Source: an uncultured Ruminococcus sp. (GTDB lineage Bacteria; Bacillota; Clostridia; Oscillospirales; Ruminococcaceae). From it: a DNA stretch of 5,595 nucleotides. The notes beneath the pieces were generated by a model that saw only the letters and a program-made list of their open reading frames with translations, made no database searches and was not told the origin of the DNA. The stretch lies in contig CAMWUB010000123.1 in NCBI GenBank assembly GCA_947177345.1, positions 1 through 5,595 of the forward strand, written 5' to 3'. Positions 1-5,549 of the stretch are shown here, in pieces. Positions within the stretch are counted from its first letter, which is position 1. Each line of letters opens with the position of its first letter. Position numbers and translations under genes: made by a program.

Positions 1-13
1 GCAGTATTGTTAT

Positions 14-21
14 GGAGGAGG
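14..21 (+). promoter_or_regulatory. Ribosome binding site that sets the start of the GH25 gene
   Basis: The run GGAGGAGG ends 5 nt before the ATG at 27 and is a near-ideal Shine-Dalgarno sequence. An in-frame ATG at 12 lies at the edge of this purine run and would make the site part of the coding sequence, so the ATG at 27 is the better start. Confidence 0.85.
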
Positions 22-26
22 AAAAA

Positions 27-1019
27 ATGTTTAAGGATAACAAAAAAATAAAGACTATTGCAATAATTGAACTTGTTTTAATAGTGATACTGGCTGTACC
101 ACTTGTATGTTTCACACTGATGCATAAAAAAACAGGAAGTACTATTCCGACGATAACCAAAGAACCTAATTACAGTACCGGAATAGCATATCAGCAGGAA
201 ACGCCGTCTATTGAAGCTGTCACGGAAAATGTTATCAGCAATTCAAATCCGGTATACGAGGAAACTACTACTACAACATCATTAACAACAACAACCACTG
301 TTACAACTACTACAGTTCCGCTTACAACAACGCTTTCAAAAAGCGGATATTCATTCCATGAGGAAATAACAAGTATGCCGGTAGTTGATAACGAAGTGGA
401 AATAGACGGTATAGACGTATCTGAATTTCAGGGCTATATAGACTGGAAACAGGTTAAGGATTCCGGTATTGACTTTGCTTTCATAAGAGTAGGTTGCCGT
501 ACATATGATGACGGCGGTATAATATATGACAGCAGATTCAAGGAAAATCTTTATTCCGCAGACCGTGCCGGAATAAAAACAGGTGTATACTTCTTTTCAC
601 AGGCACTGACGGTAGAAGAGGCTATCGAAGAAGCAGATGCTGTTATAGAATGTATAGAACCATTCAATATAACATATCCTGTTGTATTCGACTGGGAAAT
701 AATCTATGAAGATTACGCCCGTACAGATGAAATTTCCATTGATTCACTCGCCGATTGTTGTGTAGCATTCTGTGAACGTATAAAGGAAGCCGGTTATACA
801 CCTATGATTTATCAGAATACAAGTACATTGCTTTCAAAAGTGGACTTGCCTCGCATACAGAATTATGATATATGGCTTGCGGAGTACATTGAGGACGAAG
901 AGGACGAACCTACATATTACCATGATTTCAAGATATGGCAGTACGCCAGCGACGGAAAAGTACCAGGAATTGCAACTGATGTTGATTTGAATATAAGTTT
1001 CAAGGATTACAGCAAATAA
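27..1019 (+). CDS. Membrane-anchored GH25 family muramidase-like protein with Thr-rich linker
   Basis: The protein (330 aa from the ATG at 27) looks like a cell-surface peptidoglycan hydrolase of glycoside hydrolase family 25 (N-acetylmuramidase, cutting MurNAc-GlcNAc bonds). A short Lys-rich N-terminus is followed by one hydrophobic segment (about residues 9-31), with no convincing cleavage site or lipobox, so an uncleaved anchor with the enzyme outside is likely. Residues about 33-79 are a polar spacer, and 80-102 form a Thr-rich linker. The GH25 domain spans about 126-330. It shows GIDVSEFQG at 128-136 (Asp130), the strand FDWE at 221-224 (Asp222 and Glu224, the family D-x-E catalytic pair), YDIWLAEY at 280-287, IWQYAS at 303-308 and the closing VDLN at 319-322. 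All key residues appear intact. An acidic insert (EDEEDE, 289-294) and a CC-x3-C cluster (244-249) are less typical. No choline-binding or SH3 repeats are present. Family assignment is strong; physiological role (wall remodelling or lysis of competitors) is not shown. It is convergent with the proline operon and its promoter is outside the window. Confidence 0.9.
   Translation: MFKDNKKIKTIAIIELVLIVILAVPLVCFTLMHKKTGSTIPTITKEPNYSTGIAYQQETPSIEAVTENVISNSNPVYEETTTTTSLTTTTTVTTTTVPLTTTLSKSGYSFHEEITSMPVVDNEVEIDGIDVSEFQGYIDWKQVKDSGIDFAFIRVGCRTYDDGGIIYDSRFKENLYSADRAGIKTGVYFFSQALTVEEAIEEADAVIECIEPFNITYPVVFDWEIIYEDYARTDEISIDSLADCCVAFCERIKEAGYTPMIYQNTSTLLSKVDLPRIQNYDIWLAEYIEDEEDEPTYYHDFKIWQYASDGKVPGIATDVDLNISFKDYSK
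264..332 (+). repeat. Low-complexity ACN-codon tract encoding the Thr-rich linker
   Basis: About 69 nt of mostly threonine codons (ACT, ACA, ACC, ACG) encode residues 80-102 of the GH25 protein, broken only by a few Ser, Leu, Val and Pro residues. The synonymous codons are mixed, so this is an interrupted protein-level low-complexity tract and not a simple microsatellite. Such Thr-rich linkers are common between modules of secreted Ruminococcus proteins, where they act as flexible, possibly glycosylated spacers. Here it separates the membrane anchor from the catalytic domain. Confidence 0.85.
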
Positions 1020-1024
1020 TTTAA

Positions 1025-1060
1025 AAACCTTGCTTTTATAAAAAGCAAGGTTTATTTTTT
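1025..1060 (+). terminator. Rho-independent terminator, probably bidirectional
   Basis: A 13-bp perfect stem (1025-1037 with 1041-1053) closes a 3-nt loop. Its core is CCTTGC/GCAAGG flanked by A:U pairs, and it is followed by ATTTTTT on the plus strand. It begins 6 nt after the GH25 stop codon. Read on the minus strand, the same stem ends in GG followed by five T residues, and it lies about 25 nt past the end of the opposing gene at 1077. One hairpin therefore probably ends both the GH25 transcript and the proline operon. Confidence 0.9.
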
Positions 1061-1076
1061 GTATTTTGCGTGTTAA

Positions 1077-2033
1077 TTATTCAGTTACGGATTCGTGCAT
1101 AGATTCGATAGTATAACCACCGCCGGAATTTCCGGACAGACTATATACAACAGTTTTTGAAACGGGTGCTTCTGTCCAGTCGGGATGCGGTTCTATGTAA
1201 TTAACTTCAACGATATAATTTCCGTTTTCTTTAGATACGGAAAGTACTTCCGGTGAATAAGTAACAATATGCGGATTTATTTCAACGCTATATGAATTGG
1301 CATCTTCATTATAGTAGAATCTTGAATCAGCTGTAACAATAGTACTATGAGTAAGTTCAGGAATATTTTCGCCGAAAATTTCCACGGCATAATTTTCAAT
1401 ATCTTCAGCCGGAATGATAGCCATGTTATTTACTCTCTGCGGATATTCTGAAAGTTTTTCACTGTCTATGACTACAGACCATATAGCAGTACTGAGTATC
1501 TGACTTACCGGAAGTTCTGACGGATTTTCAAAAGCATTTATATCGGTTATTACTGCCGGATATACTGCCTTCCTGTACTTTTCATGAGAGGAATTTTTTC
1601 CGGAAATCAGATGATTTGTAACGATTATCACACCTAAGAATAATATATATATTATTACAAGTAAAAACAGATGATATTTTCCGCTACGTTTTTTACCGGA
1701 TTTATTTATTACATCTTCGTTTACTGGTTTTATTTTCGATTCTTTGTGTCCAGATTCAGTAACCTGCTCCGGAAGTGGAAGTTTTTCTGTTTCCGCTTTT
1801 ATTTCTTCGTGATTACTGACAGGTATTTCATCATTAATTTCGGCGAGTACTTCGCTTATGTTTTCAAGAGTAGCTCTTGTTTCCGCTTCTTCTTCAATAT
1901 CATCATCAGCGGAAGCATACATCATATCCTTGATAGTGGCGAAAAAACCTTTTTTTTCGGATTCATTTTTTTTAGTGGATTCGGAATCCCCTGACGCAGA
2001 TTTTTTTTTAAGTTTCTGTTGCTTTGTACTCAT
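1077..2033 (-). CDS. Single-pass membrane protein of unknown function, last gene of the proline operon
   Basis: I cannot assign a function to this 318-aa protein. Residues 1-119 are highly charged and low in complexity: Lys/Ser-rich to about 30, an aromatic/Met patch (GFFATIKDMMYA, 29-40), then a strongly acidic stretch (about 43-85), and a basic KSGKKRSGK just before the membrane. One clear transmembrane helix lies at about 121-143. By the positive-inside rule the basic side is cytoplasmic and residues 144-318 are outside. The outer part looks folded, with alternating strands and several aromatic residues (AIWSVV at 183-188, RFYYNED at 238-244, a Gly-rich turn at 301-306). From memory it resembles uncharacterised extracytoplasmic domains of other Clostridia with similar AIW and IPAEDIE elements, but that is unverified. 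The start is supported by AAGGGGG ending 10 nt upstream. The gene begins 15 nt after proA and its ribosome binding site abuts the proA stop codon. There is no sign of frameshift or truncation. Confidence 0.8.
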   Translation of the reverse strand: MSTKQQKLKKKSASGDSESTKKNESEKKGFFATIKDMMYASADDDIEEEAETRATLENISEVLAEINDEIPVSNHEEIKAETEKLPLPEQVTESGHKESKIKPVNEDVINKSGKKRSGKYHLFLLVIIYILFLGVIIVTNHLISGKNSSHEKYRKAVYPAVITDINAFENPSELPVSQILSTAIWSVVIDSEKLSEYPQRVNNMAIIPAEDIENYAVEIFGENIPELTHSTIVTADSRFYYNEDANSYSVEINPHIVTYSPEVLSVSKENGNYIVEVNYIEPHPDWTEAPVSKTVVYSLSGNSGGGYTIESMHESVTE

Positions 2034-2048
2034 CAGGTGATTGCCCCC

Positions 2049-3296
2049 TTATCTTATCTGACCATTTCCGTTGACAAGATATTTAACTGTAGTAAGTTCA
2101 GTAAGACCCATTGGTCCTCTTGCGTGAAGTTTTTGTGTAGATATGCCTATTTCCGCACCGAAACCAAATTCACCACCGTCAGTGAATCGTGTTGAGGCGT
2201 TGACGTATACAGCGGAAGCATCTACTTCTTTCTGGAATTTTTCGGCATTTTCAAGCGATTTTGTTACTATACATTCTGAATGATGTGTACCGAATTTTCT
2301 GATATGTTCTATTGCTTCGTCGACGTTTTCCACAACCTTTACTGAAATGATATAGTCAAGAAATTCTGTGGCGTATTCTTTATCGGTAGCCTTTTCAATG
2401 TCACCGTCGAGAATTTCAATAGTTCTGTCGCAACCGTATATTTTAACGTCGTGTGCCTTGAAACGTTCTGCAATCATGGGCAGGAATTTTTCTGCACAGT
2501 TCCTGTGTACTAAAAGGCTTTCAATGGCGTTGCATACCGACGGACGCTGAGTTTTTCCGTTGTCTGCAATATCTACAGCCATTTCCAAATCTGCGGAATC
2601 GTCAACGTATACGTGACAGTTTCCAGTACCGGTCTCGATTACCGGAACAGTCGCATTATTAACAACTGCCTGAATAAGTCCGGCACTACCACGAGGTATT
2701 AACACGTCAAGATACTTGTTTAACTTCATGAGTTCGTTTGTAGTCTCACGTGAAGTATTTTCCACTACCTGAATTATATCTGCCGGAAGTCCGGTATCTT
2801 CGAGAGCCTTACGCATTATACCACTGAGGCATTTATTAGAGTTTATAGCTTCCTTACCGCCTTTGAGGATTACAGCATTTCCGGCTTTCAGACACAATGT
2901 GGCAGCATCTACTGTTACATTCGGTCTTGATTCAAAAATAATGCCGATTACTCCGAGCGGTACACGAGTTTTTGTTATTCTCAGACCATTCGGACGTACA
3001 AAACCGTCTATAATCTGACCGACAGGGTCATTGAGAGCTATGATTTCATTTACACCCTTTGCCATACCGGCTATGCGTTTTTCGTCGAGTTTTAACCTGT
3101 CCTGCATTGATTCTGACATACCGTTTTCCTTGGCGTTCTTTAAGTCCTTTGCGTTTTCGGCAATTATCAGGTCTGCATTTTCCGTAAGTGCCTTTGCGAT
3201 TGCGGACAGTGCCTTGTTTTTGAGTGCTGTCGGTGCAGAAGATATTTTCGGTTCTGCCTTTCTGGCGTTAATGCCGAGTGTTTCTGTGTAATTCAT
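2049..3296 (-). CDS. proA: Glutamate-5-semialdehyde dehydrogenase (gamma-glutamyl phosphate reductase)
   Basis: ProA carries out the second step of proline synthesis, the NADPH-dependent reduction of gamma-glutamyl phosphate to glutamate-5-semialdehyde in the cytoplasm. At 415 aa it has the normal family length and is a complete ALDH-superfamily protein. Visible landmarks are PLGVIGIIFESRPNVT at 113-128, LKGGKEA at 144-150, LIPRGSAGLI at 199-208, ETGTGNCHVYVD at 221-232, the catalytic cysteine Cys255 in QRPSVCNA (250-257), the family signature region VDEAIEHIRKFGTHHSE at 325-341, and FGFGAEIGIST-x5-RGPMGL near the C-terminus. The ATG at 3296 is preceded by GAGGTG with 7 nt spacing. The gene follows proB after 37 nt, so the two are almost certainly co-transcribed and their products act in sequence on an unstable intermediate. 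No key residue is missing. Identification is firm. Confidence 0.98.
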   Translation of the reverse strand: MNYTETLGINARKAEPKISSAPTALKNKALSAIAKALTENADLIIAENAKDLKNAKENGMSESMQDRLKLDEKRIAGMAKGVNEIIALNDPVGQIIDGFVRPNGLRITKTRVPLGVIGIIFESRPNVTVDAATLCLKAGNAVILKGGKEAINSNKCLSGIMRKALEDTGLPADIIQVVENTSRETTNELMKLNKYLDVLIPRGSAGLIQAVVNNATVPVIETGTGNCHVYVDDSADLEMAVDIADNGKTQRPSVCNAIESLLVHRNCAEKFLPMIAERFKAHDVKIYGCDRTIEILDGDIEKATDKEYATEFLDYIISVKVVENVDEAIEHIRKFGTHHSECIVTKSLENAEKFQKEVDASAVYVNASTRFTDGGEFGFGAEIGISTQKLHARGPMGLTELTTVKYLVNGNGQIR

Positions 3297-3333
3297 AAAT
3301 ATTCACCTCATAAAAAATTTTTATTTATATAAA

Positions 3334-4122
3334 TCAAGCCTTGAAAAATGTACCTAATTCCTTATCCTCGAATAAGTCGTAAAGTAAATCGGGGTTTTTA
3401 CCGTTCATGATTACCATATCTATTCCGGCATTTGATGCTATCTTACCGGCGTTTATTTTGGTAGACATTCCGCCAGTACCTAAGTTTGTACCTGCTCCAC
3501 CAGCGACTTTTTCTATTTCCGGAGTTATTTTTTCAACGTAAGTTATCGGTTTTGCATTCGGATTTGTACGTGGGTCATCGTCGTAAAGGGAATCTATATC
3601 CGAAAGTATCAGTAACAAATCAGCCTCCGCAAGTTCCGCAACCAGTGCCGACAGCGAATCATTTTCACCTATTTCAAGTTCCAGTTCGTCAATGGCGATT
3701 GTGTCGTTTTCGTTTACTATCGGTATAACTCCCATACTTATGAGTGTCTCAACGGTATTCCGGAAGTTATTACAGTGATTAGGATTGCTTATAATGGTCT
3801 TTGTCAGAAGAATCTGTCCTACCGTTACGCTGTACTTTTCAAACATATCGTCATAGATGTGCATTAACTCACACTGTCCTACAGATGCTACCGCCTGTTT
3901 CATACGAGTGTCTTTAGGTCTTCCGGATAATCCGAGTTTACCTGCTCCGAGACCTACCGCACCCGACGATACTATAATAATTTCACGTCCGGAGTTATGC
4001 AAATCTGATATTACACGTACAAGATTATTCATACGACGGATATTTAATTTGCCGGTCTTGTGTGCAAGTGTTGAAGTACCCAGTTTTATAACTATTCTCT
4101 TTTTTTCAGAAATATTTCTCAT
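3334..4122 (-). CDS. proB: Glutamate 5-kinase, short form without PUA domain
   Basis: ProB phosphorylates glutamate with ATP to gamma-glutamyl phosphate, the first and usually proline-inhibited step of proline synthesis. The amino-acid-kinase fold is complete in 262 aa: IVIKLGTSTL at 10-19 (Lys13), VSSGAVGLG at 51-59, QAVASVGQCELM at 76-87, VNENDTIA at 136-143, GENDSLSALVA at 152-162, the nucleotide-loop region LSDIDSLYDDDPRTNP at 173-188, and GTGGMSTKINAGKIA at 215-229. It ends soon after GTFFKA, where longer ProBs (about 365-370 aa, as in E. coli) continue into a PUA domain; there is no PUA here. The stop is a normal TGA followed by an A+T-rich spacer with no PUA remnant, so the short form is probably native. 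The frame stays open upstream to an ATG at 4233, but that would overlap the preceding gene by about 97 nt. The ATG at 4122 has AAGGAAAG upstream and starts the conserved fold at the normal place. It follows the dehydrogenase gene after 14 nt. Confidence 0.96.
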   Translation of the reverse strand: MRNISEKKRIVIKLGTSTLAHKTGKLNIRRMNNLVRVISDLHNSGREIIIVSSGAVGLGAGKLGLSGRPKDTRMKQAVASVGQCELMHIYDDMFEKYSVTVGQILLTKTIISNPNHCNNFRNTVETLISMGVIPIVNENDTIAIDELELEIGENDSLSALVAELAEADLLLILSDIDSLYDDDPRTNPNAKPITYVEKITPEIEKVAGGAGTNLGTGGMSTKINAGKIASNAGIDMVIMNGKNPDLLYDLFEDKELGTFFKA

Positions 4123-4128
4123 AATTAT

Positions 4129-4136
4129 CTTTCCTT
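4129..4136 (-). promoter_or_regulatory. Ribosome binding site that sets the proB start
   Basis: Read on the minus strand, AAGGAAAG abuts the TAA stop codon of the upstream dehydrogenase gene, with the AAGGA core 9 nt from the ATG at 4122. It supports the 262-aa form of ProB over the 299-aa extension and suggests translational coupling with the preceding gene. Confidence 0.7.
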
Positions 4137-5087
4137 TTAATTTACTTTGTTTGTAGGCGTACCGTTTAACCAGTTCCGGATATTTTCGCATACTATATTT
4201 ACCAGACGGCTTCTTGTTTCGAGAGATGCCCACGAAGTATGCGGAGTAATAACACAGTTACGGACGTTTTTCAACGGCGTATCAGGTGACATAGGTTCTT
4301 TTTCGAGTACATCGAGATACGCACCGGCTATACTCTTATTATTGAGTGCTTCCGCCAAATCCTTTTCAACGACTACCCCACCACGAGACGTATTTATAAG
4401 TACCGCAGATTTCTTCATATGCGATAATAATTCAGTATTTATAATATTTTTTGTCTTATCGGTCAGCGGACAATGAAACGTAACAAAATCAGCTTTTCCG
4501 ACAGCGGTCATTATATCGGTGACTTCATACCGACAGTTTACCGGTTGAGTACGTGTGCTTATAACGACGTTCATTCCGAAAGCCGTGGCAATTTCAGCTA
4601 CTTTCTTTCCTATTGAACCGTACCCGATTATTGCAAGAGTTTTTCCGGTGAGTTCGGTCATAGGTATCGGAAAATAAGAAAATGACGGAAATTTTTCCCA
4701 CTCACCGTTTTTAACGGCAATATCGTAATCCCTTATGCGATTGCACCAGTCGAGAATATATGCAAAAGTCTGTTGTGCCACTGCGTCGGTTGAGTATGAA
4801 CCGGCATTACATACTGTTATACCCTTTTCTGTGGCGTATGGTATATCGATATTATTGTAACCGGTAGCGAAAAGTCCGATATACCTGATATTATTGCATT
4901 TATCCATAACATCTTTCGTAATCATGACCTTATTGCACAGGACTATTTCAGCATCTCCGATATTTTCGGCAGTCTGTTCAGGTGACGTAAGCGGAATTAT
5001 TTTCACTTCACCGAGTTCTTCGAGTGGTTCTGTGGAAATATCACCGCTTATATTTACGGTATACCAGTCAAGGACGGCTATTTTCAT
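4137..5087 (-). CDS. D-isomer-specific 2-hydroxyacid dehydrogenase, glycerate/hydroxypyruvate type
   Basis: A cytoplasmic NAD(P)-dependent oxidoreductase of 316 aa, the usual length for the single-unit family without an ACT domain. The substrate-binding part is split around the Rossmann domain: residues 1 to about 100 carry FATGYNNIDI (73-82), and about 104-283 carry the cofactor domain with GYGSIG at 155-160. Catalytic residues are all visible: Arg235 in NTSRGG, Glu264 in DVLEKEP and His283 in TPHTSWAS. The stretch GEW-x13-MTELTGKTLAIIGYGSIG resembles glycerate dehydrogenase/hydroxypyruvate reductase (HprA-like) more than D-lactate or phosphoglycerate dehydrogenases. The position that is Asp in NAD-specific members (178) is Thr here, followed by Arg179, which points to NADP(H). 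The ATG at 5087 shares one base with the TAA of the upstream gene (TAATG), and AGGAGG lies 7 nt upstream inside that gene. Exact substrate is uncertain; 2-keto acids such as glyoxylate or hydroxypyruvate are most likely. Confidence 0.92.
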   Translation of the reverse strand: MKIAVLDWYTVNISGDISTEPLEELGEVKIIPLTSPEQTAENIGDAEIVLCNKVMITKDVMDKCNNIRYIGLFATGYNNIDIPYATEKGITVCNAGSYSTDAVAQQTFAYILDWCNRIRDYDIAVKNGEWEKFPSFSYFPIPMTELTGKTLAIIGYGSIGKKVAEIATAFGMNVVISTRTQPVNCRYEVTDIMTAVGKADFVTFHCPLTDKTKNIINTELLSHMKKSAVLINTSRGGVVVEKDLAEALNNKSIAGAYLDVLEKEPMSPDTPLKNVRNCVITPHTSWASLETRSRLVNIVCENIRNWLNGTPTNKVN

Positions 5088-5434
5088 TATTTTTCCTCCT
5101 TTGATTCGGTGTGGAGTTCTTCAGAATTTTCAACTTTCTTTTTCCTGTTGCATATCACAGAGCTTACAAAAGCAGATAAAAGTAATACTGCCTCGACGAT
5201 TCCGACTGAATAGAAAATTGTTTTTCCGTCGGAATAGCCTATCAAAATCGAAAGAGGTACAGCAACAGCCATTATAATCTGATACGGTTGTTTTTCTTTC
5301 ACGAACCTGAATATAAAAAATACAGTTGCAATAATACAGAATACTAAATACATACTCATAGGAAACGGAAAAAGAGTAGGTTGTGAAATTTCAGTAGTCT
5401 GAGCCATAGTAAAAAATAAACGGGAAATATTCAT
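5087..5434 (-). CDS. Small three-helix membrane protein of unknown function, first gene of the operon
   Basis: I do not recognise this 115-aa protein. It has three likely transmembrane helices, at about residues 27-45, 51-67 and 74-95, joined by short loops (KEKQP after the first, YSDGKT after the second). The tail from 97 on (NRKKK followed by a Glu/Lys/Ser-rich stretch) is hydrophilic and probably cytoplasmic. The first 26 residues are mildly hydrophobic and contain two FP motifs; no cleavable signal is evident. The ATG at 5434 is chosen because AGGAGG sits 7 nt upstream; an in-frame GTG at 5452 would place that site inside the coding region. The gene is first after the promoter, and its stop codon overlaps the start of the 2-hydroxyacid dehydrogenase gene by one base, so the two are probably translationally coupled. 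Size and topology would fit a transporter accessory subunit or a membrane sensor, but nothing in the sequence selects between these. Confidence 0.8.
   Translation of the reverse strand: MNISRLFFTMAQTTEISQPTLFPFPMSMYLVFCIIATVFFIFRFVKEKQPYQIIMAVAVPLSILIGYSDGKTIFYSVGIVEAVLLLSAFVSSVICNRKKKVENSEELHTESKEEK
5095..5100 (-). promoter_or_regulatory. Ribosome binding site of the 2-hydroxyacid dehydrogenase gene, inside the upstream gene
   Basis: A perfect AGGAGG lies 7 nt before the ATG at 5087 and falls within the last codons of the small membrane protein, encoding part of its Lys-Glu-Glu-Lys end. Together with the TAATG stop/start overlap this suggests reinitiation or coupled translation of the two genes. 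Confidence 0.85.
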
Positions 5435-5481
5435 AAATTTTCCTCCTGCCACATAAAGCGGTGACTGTCATTTGACGGCAT
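5431..5481 (-). other. Possible 16-residue leader ORF overlapping the first operon gene
   Basis: Within the predicted leader an ATG at 5481 opens a frame reading MPSNDSHRFMWQEENL and ending in TGA. The stop overlaps the start codon of the 115-aa membrane protein gene in an ATGA arrangement. A weak AAGG lies only 4 nt before the ATG, partly inside a hairpin loop. The peptide has a single proline codon near its start and no run of regulatory codons. It may be a translated coupling ORF or simply a chance open frame; the weak ribosome binding site argues for chance. Confidence 0.25.
5442..5447 (-). promoter_or_regulatory. Ribosome binding site of the first operon gene
   Basis: AGGAGG with 7 nt spacing to the ATG at 5434. 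It settles the start codon of the 115-aa membrane protein. It also falls within a possible short leader ORF (5431-5481), so translation of that ORF would run ribosomes over this site. Confidence 0.85.
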
Positions 5482-5539
5482 ACAGCCTTGCCGGATTGTT
5501 AAAAAAATGTCTGCTTTTAAAGTATAACACAAATGACAG
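5465..5539. repeat. 10-bp perfect inverted repeat flanking the predicted transcription start
   Basis: CTGTCATTTG at 5465-5474 is repeated in inverted orientation at 5530-5539, with 55 bp between the arms. The outer arm lies within the -35/-10 spacer of the operon promoter and the inner arm lies in the leader, so the transcript would contain only one arm and cannot form this hairpin. Paired operator sites for a DNA-binding regulator are one reading; chance in an A+T-rich region is the other. The inner arm overlaps a 9-nt palindrome TGACTGTCA (5462-5470). Confidence 0.45.
5476..5493 (-). other. Small hairpin in the operon leader
   Basis: In the transcript, CGGCA (5493-5489) can pair with UGCCG (5480-5476) around an 8-nt loop, giving a 5-bp, G+C-rich stem about 30 nt before the ribosome binding site. 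No U-tract follows, so it is not a terminator by itself. It encloses the AAGG and the A of the ATG of the possible leader ORF. It matches no riboswitch class that I recognise. Confidence 0.35.
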
Positions 5540-5549
5540 AAAAATTCAA
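5521..5549 (-). promoter_or_regulatory. Sigma-A-type promoter of the five-gene proline operon
   Basis: On the minus strand there is a -35 element TTGAAT (5549-5544) and a -10 element TATACT (5526-5521), separated by exactly 17 nt. The -10 is preceded by TG one base upstream, an extended -10. Transcription should start near 5514, leaving a leader of about 80 nt before the first start codon. The leader is too short for a T-box, the element known to control proline genes in some Bacilli, and has no T-box sequence. No other plausible promoter is seen in the short gaps of the operon. Confidence 0.8.

Noticed and set aside
12..26. Earlier in-frame ATG for the GH25 gene at position 12
   Set aside because: The strong GGAGGAGG site would then be coding, and no ribosome binding site is visible in the 11 bases before it. 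The ATG at 27 has ideal spacing.
96..110. Lipoprotein signal at the Cys in the GH25 N-terminal hydrophobic segment
   Set aside because: The residues before the Cys are Pro-Leu-Val; a lipobox needs a small residue (Gly, Ala or Ser) just before the Cys.
1671..2040. Plus-strand open frames opposite the unknown membrane protein gene
   Set aside because: They are rich in Phe and Ser, as expected from reading the complement of Lys/Glu-rich coding sequence, and have no ribosome binding site. Other plus-strand frames opposite proA, proB and the dehydrogenase were rejected on the same grounds.
3297..3333. A+T palindromic stretch between proB and proA as a terminator
   Set aside because: The possible stem is only A:U pairs and has no G+C core, so it should not stop transcription. 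Adjacent function of proB and proA also argues for read-through.
4123..4233. N-terminal extension of ProB from an ATG at 4233
   Set aside because: It would overlap the dehydrogenase coding region by about 97 nt, and the extra 37 residues do not resemble the kinase family. They are the dehydrogenase C-terminal region read in another frame.
1100..5000. Frequent TCCGG/CCGGA words across the operon as a possible dispersed repeat
   Set aside because: They fall in coding regions in codon contexts such as TCC-GG and CCG-GA and lack a conserved longer unit, so they reflect codon preference.
5435..5452. GTG start at 5452 for the small membrane protein
   Set aside because: It places the perfect AGGAGG inside the coding region and adds residues (AGGKF) that are simply the translated ribosome binding site.
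5435..5514. T-box or riboswitch controlling the proline operon
   Set aside because: The leader is only about 80 nt and lacks the conserved T-box sequence, a terminator and any recognisable aptamer. The gaps before proB (14 nt) and proA (37 nt) are also too short.
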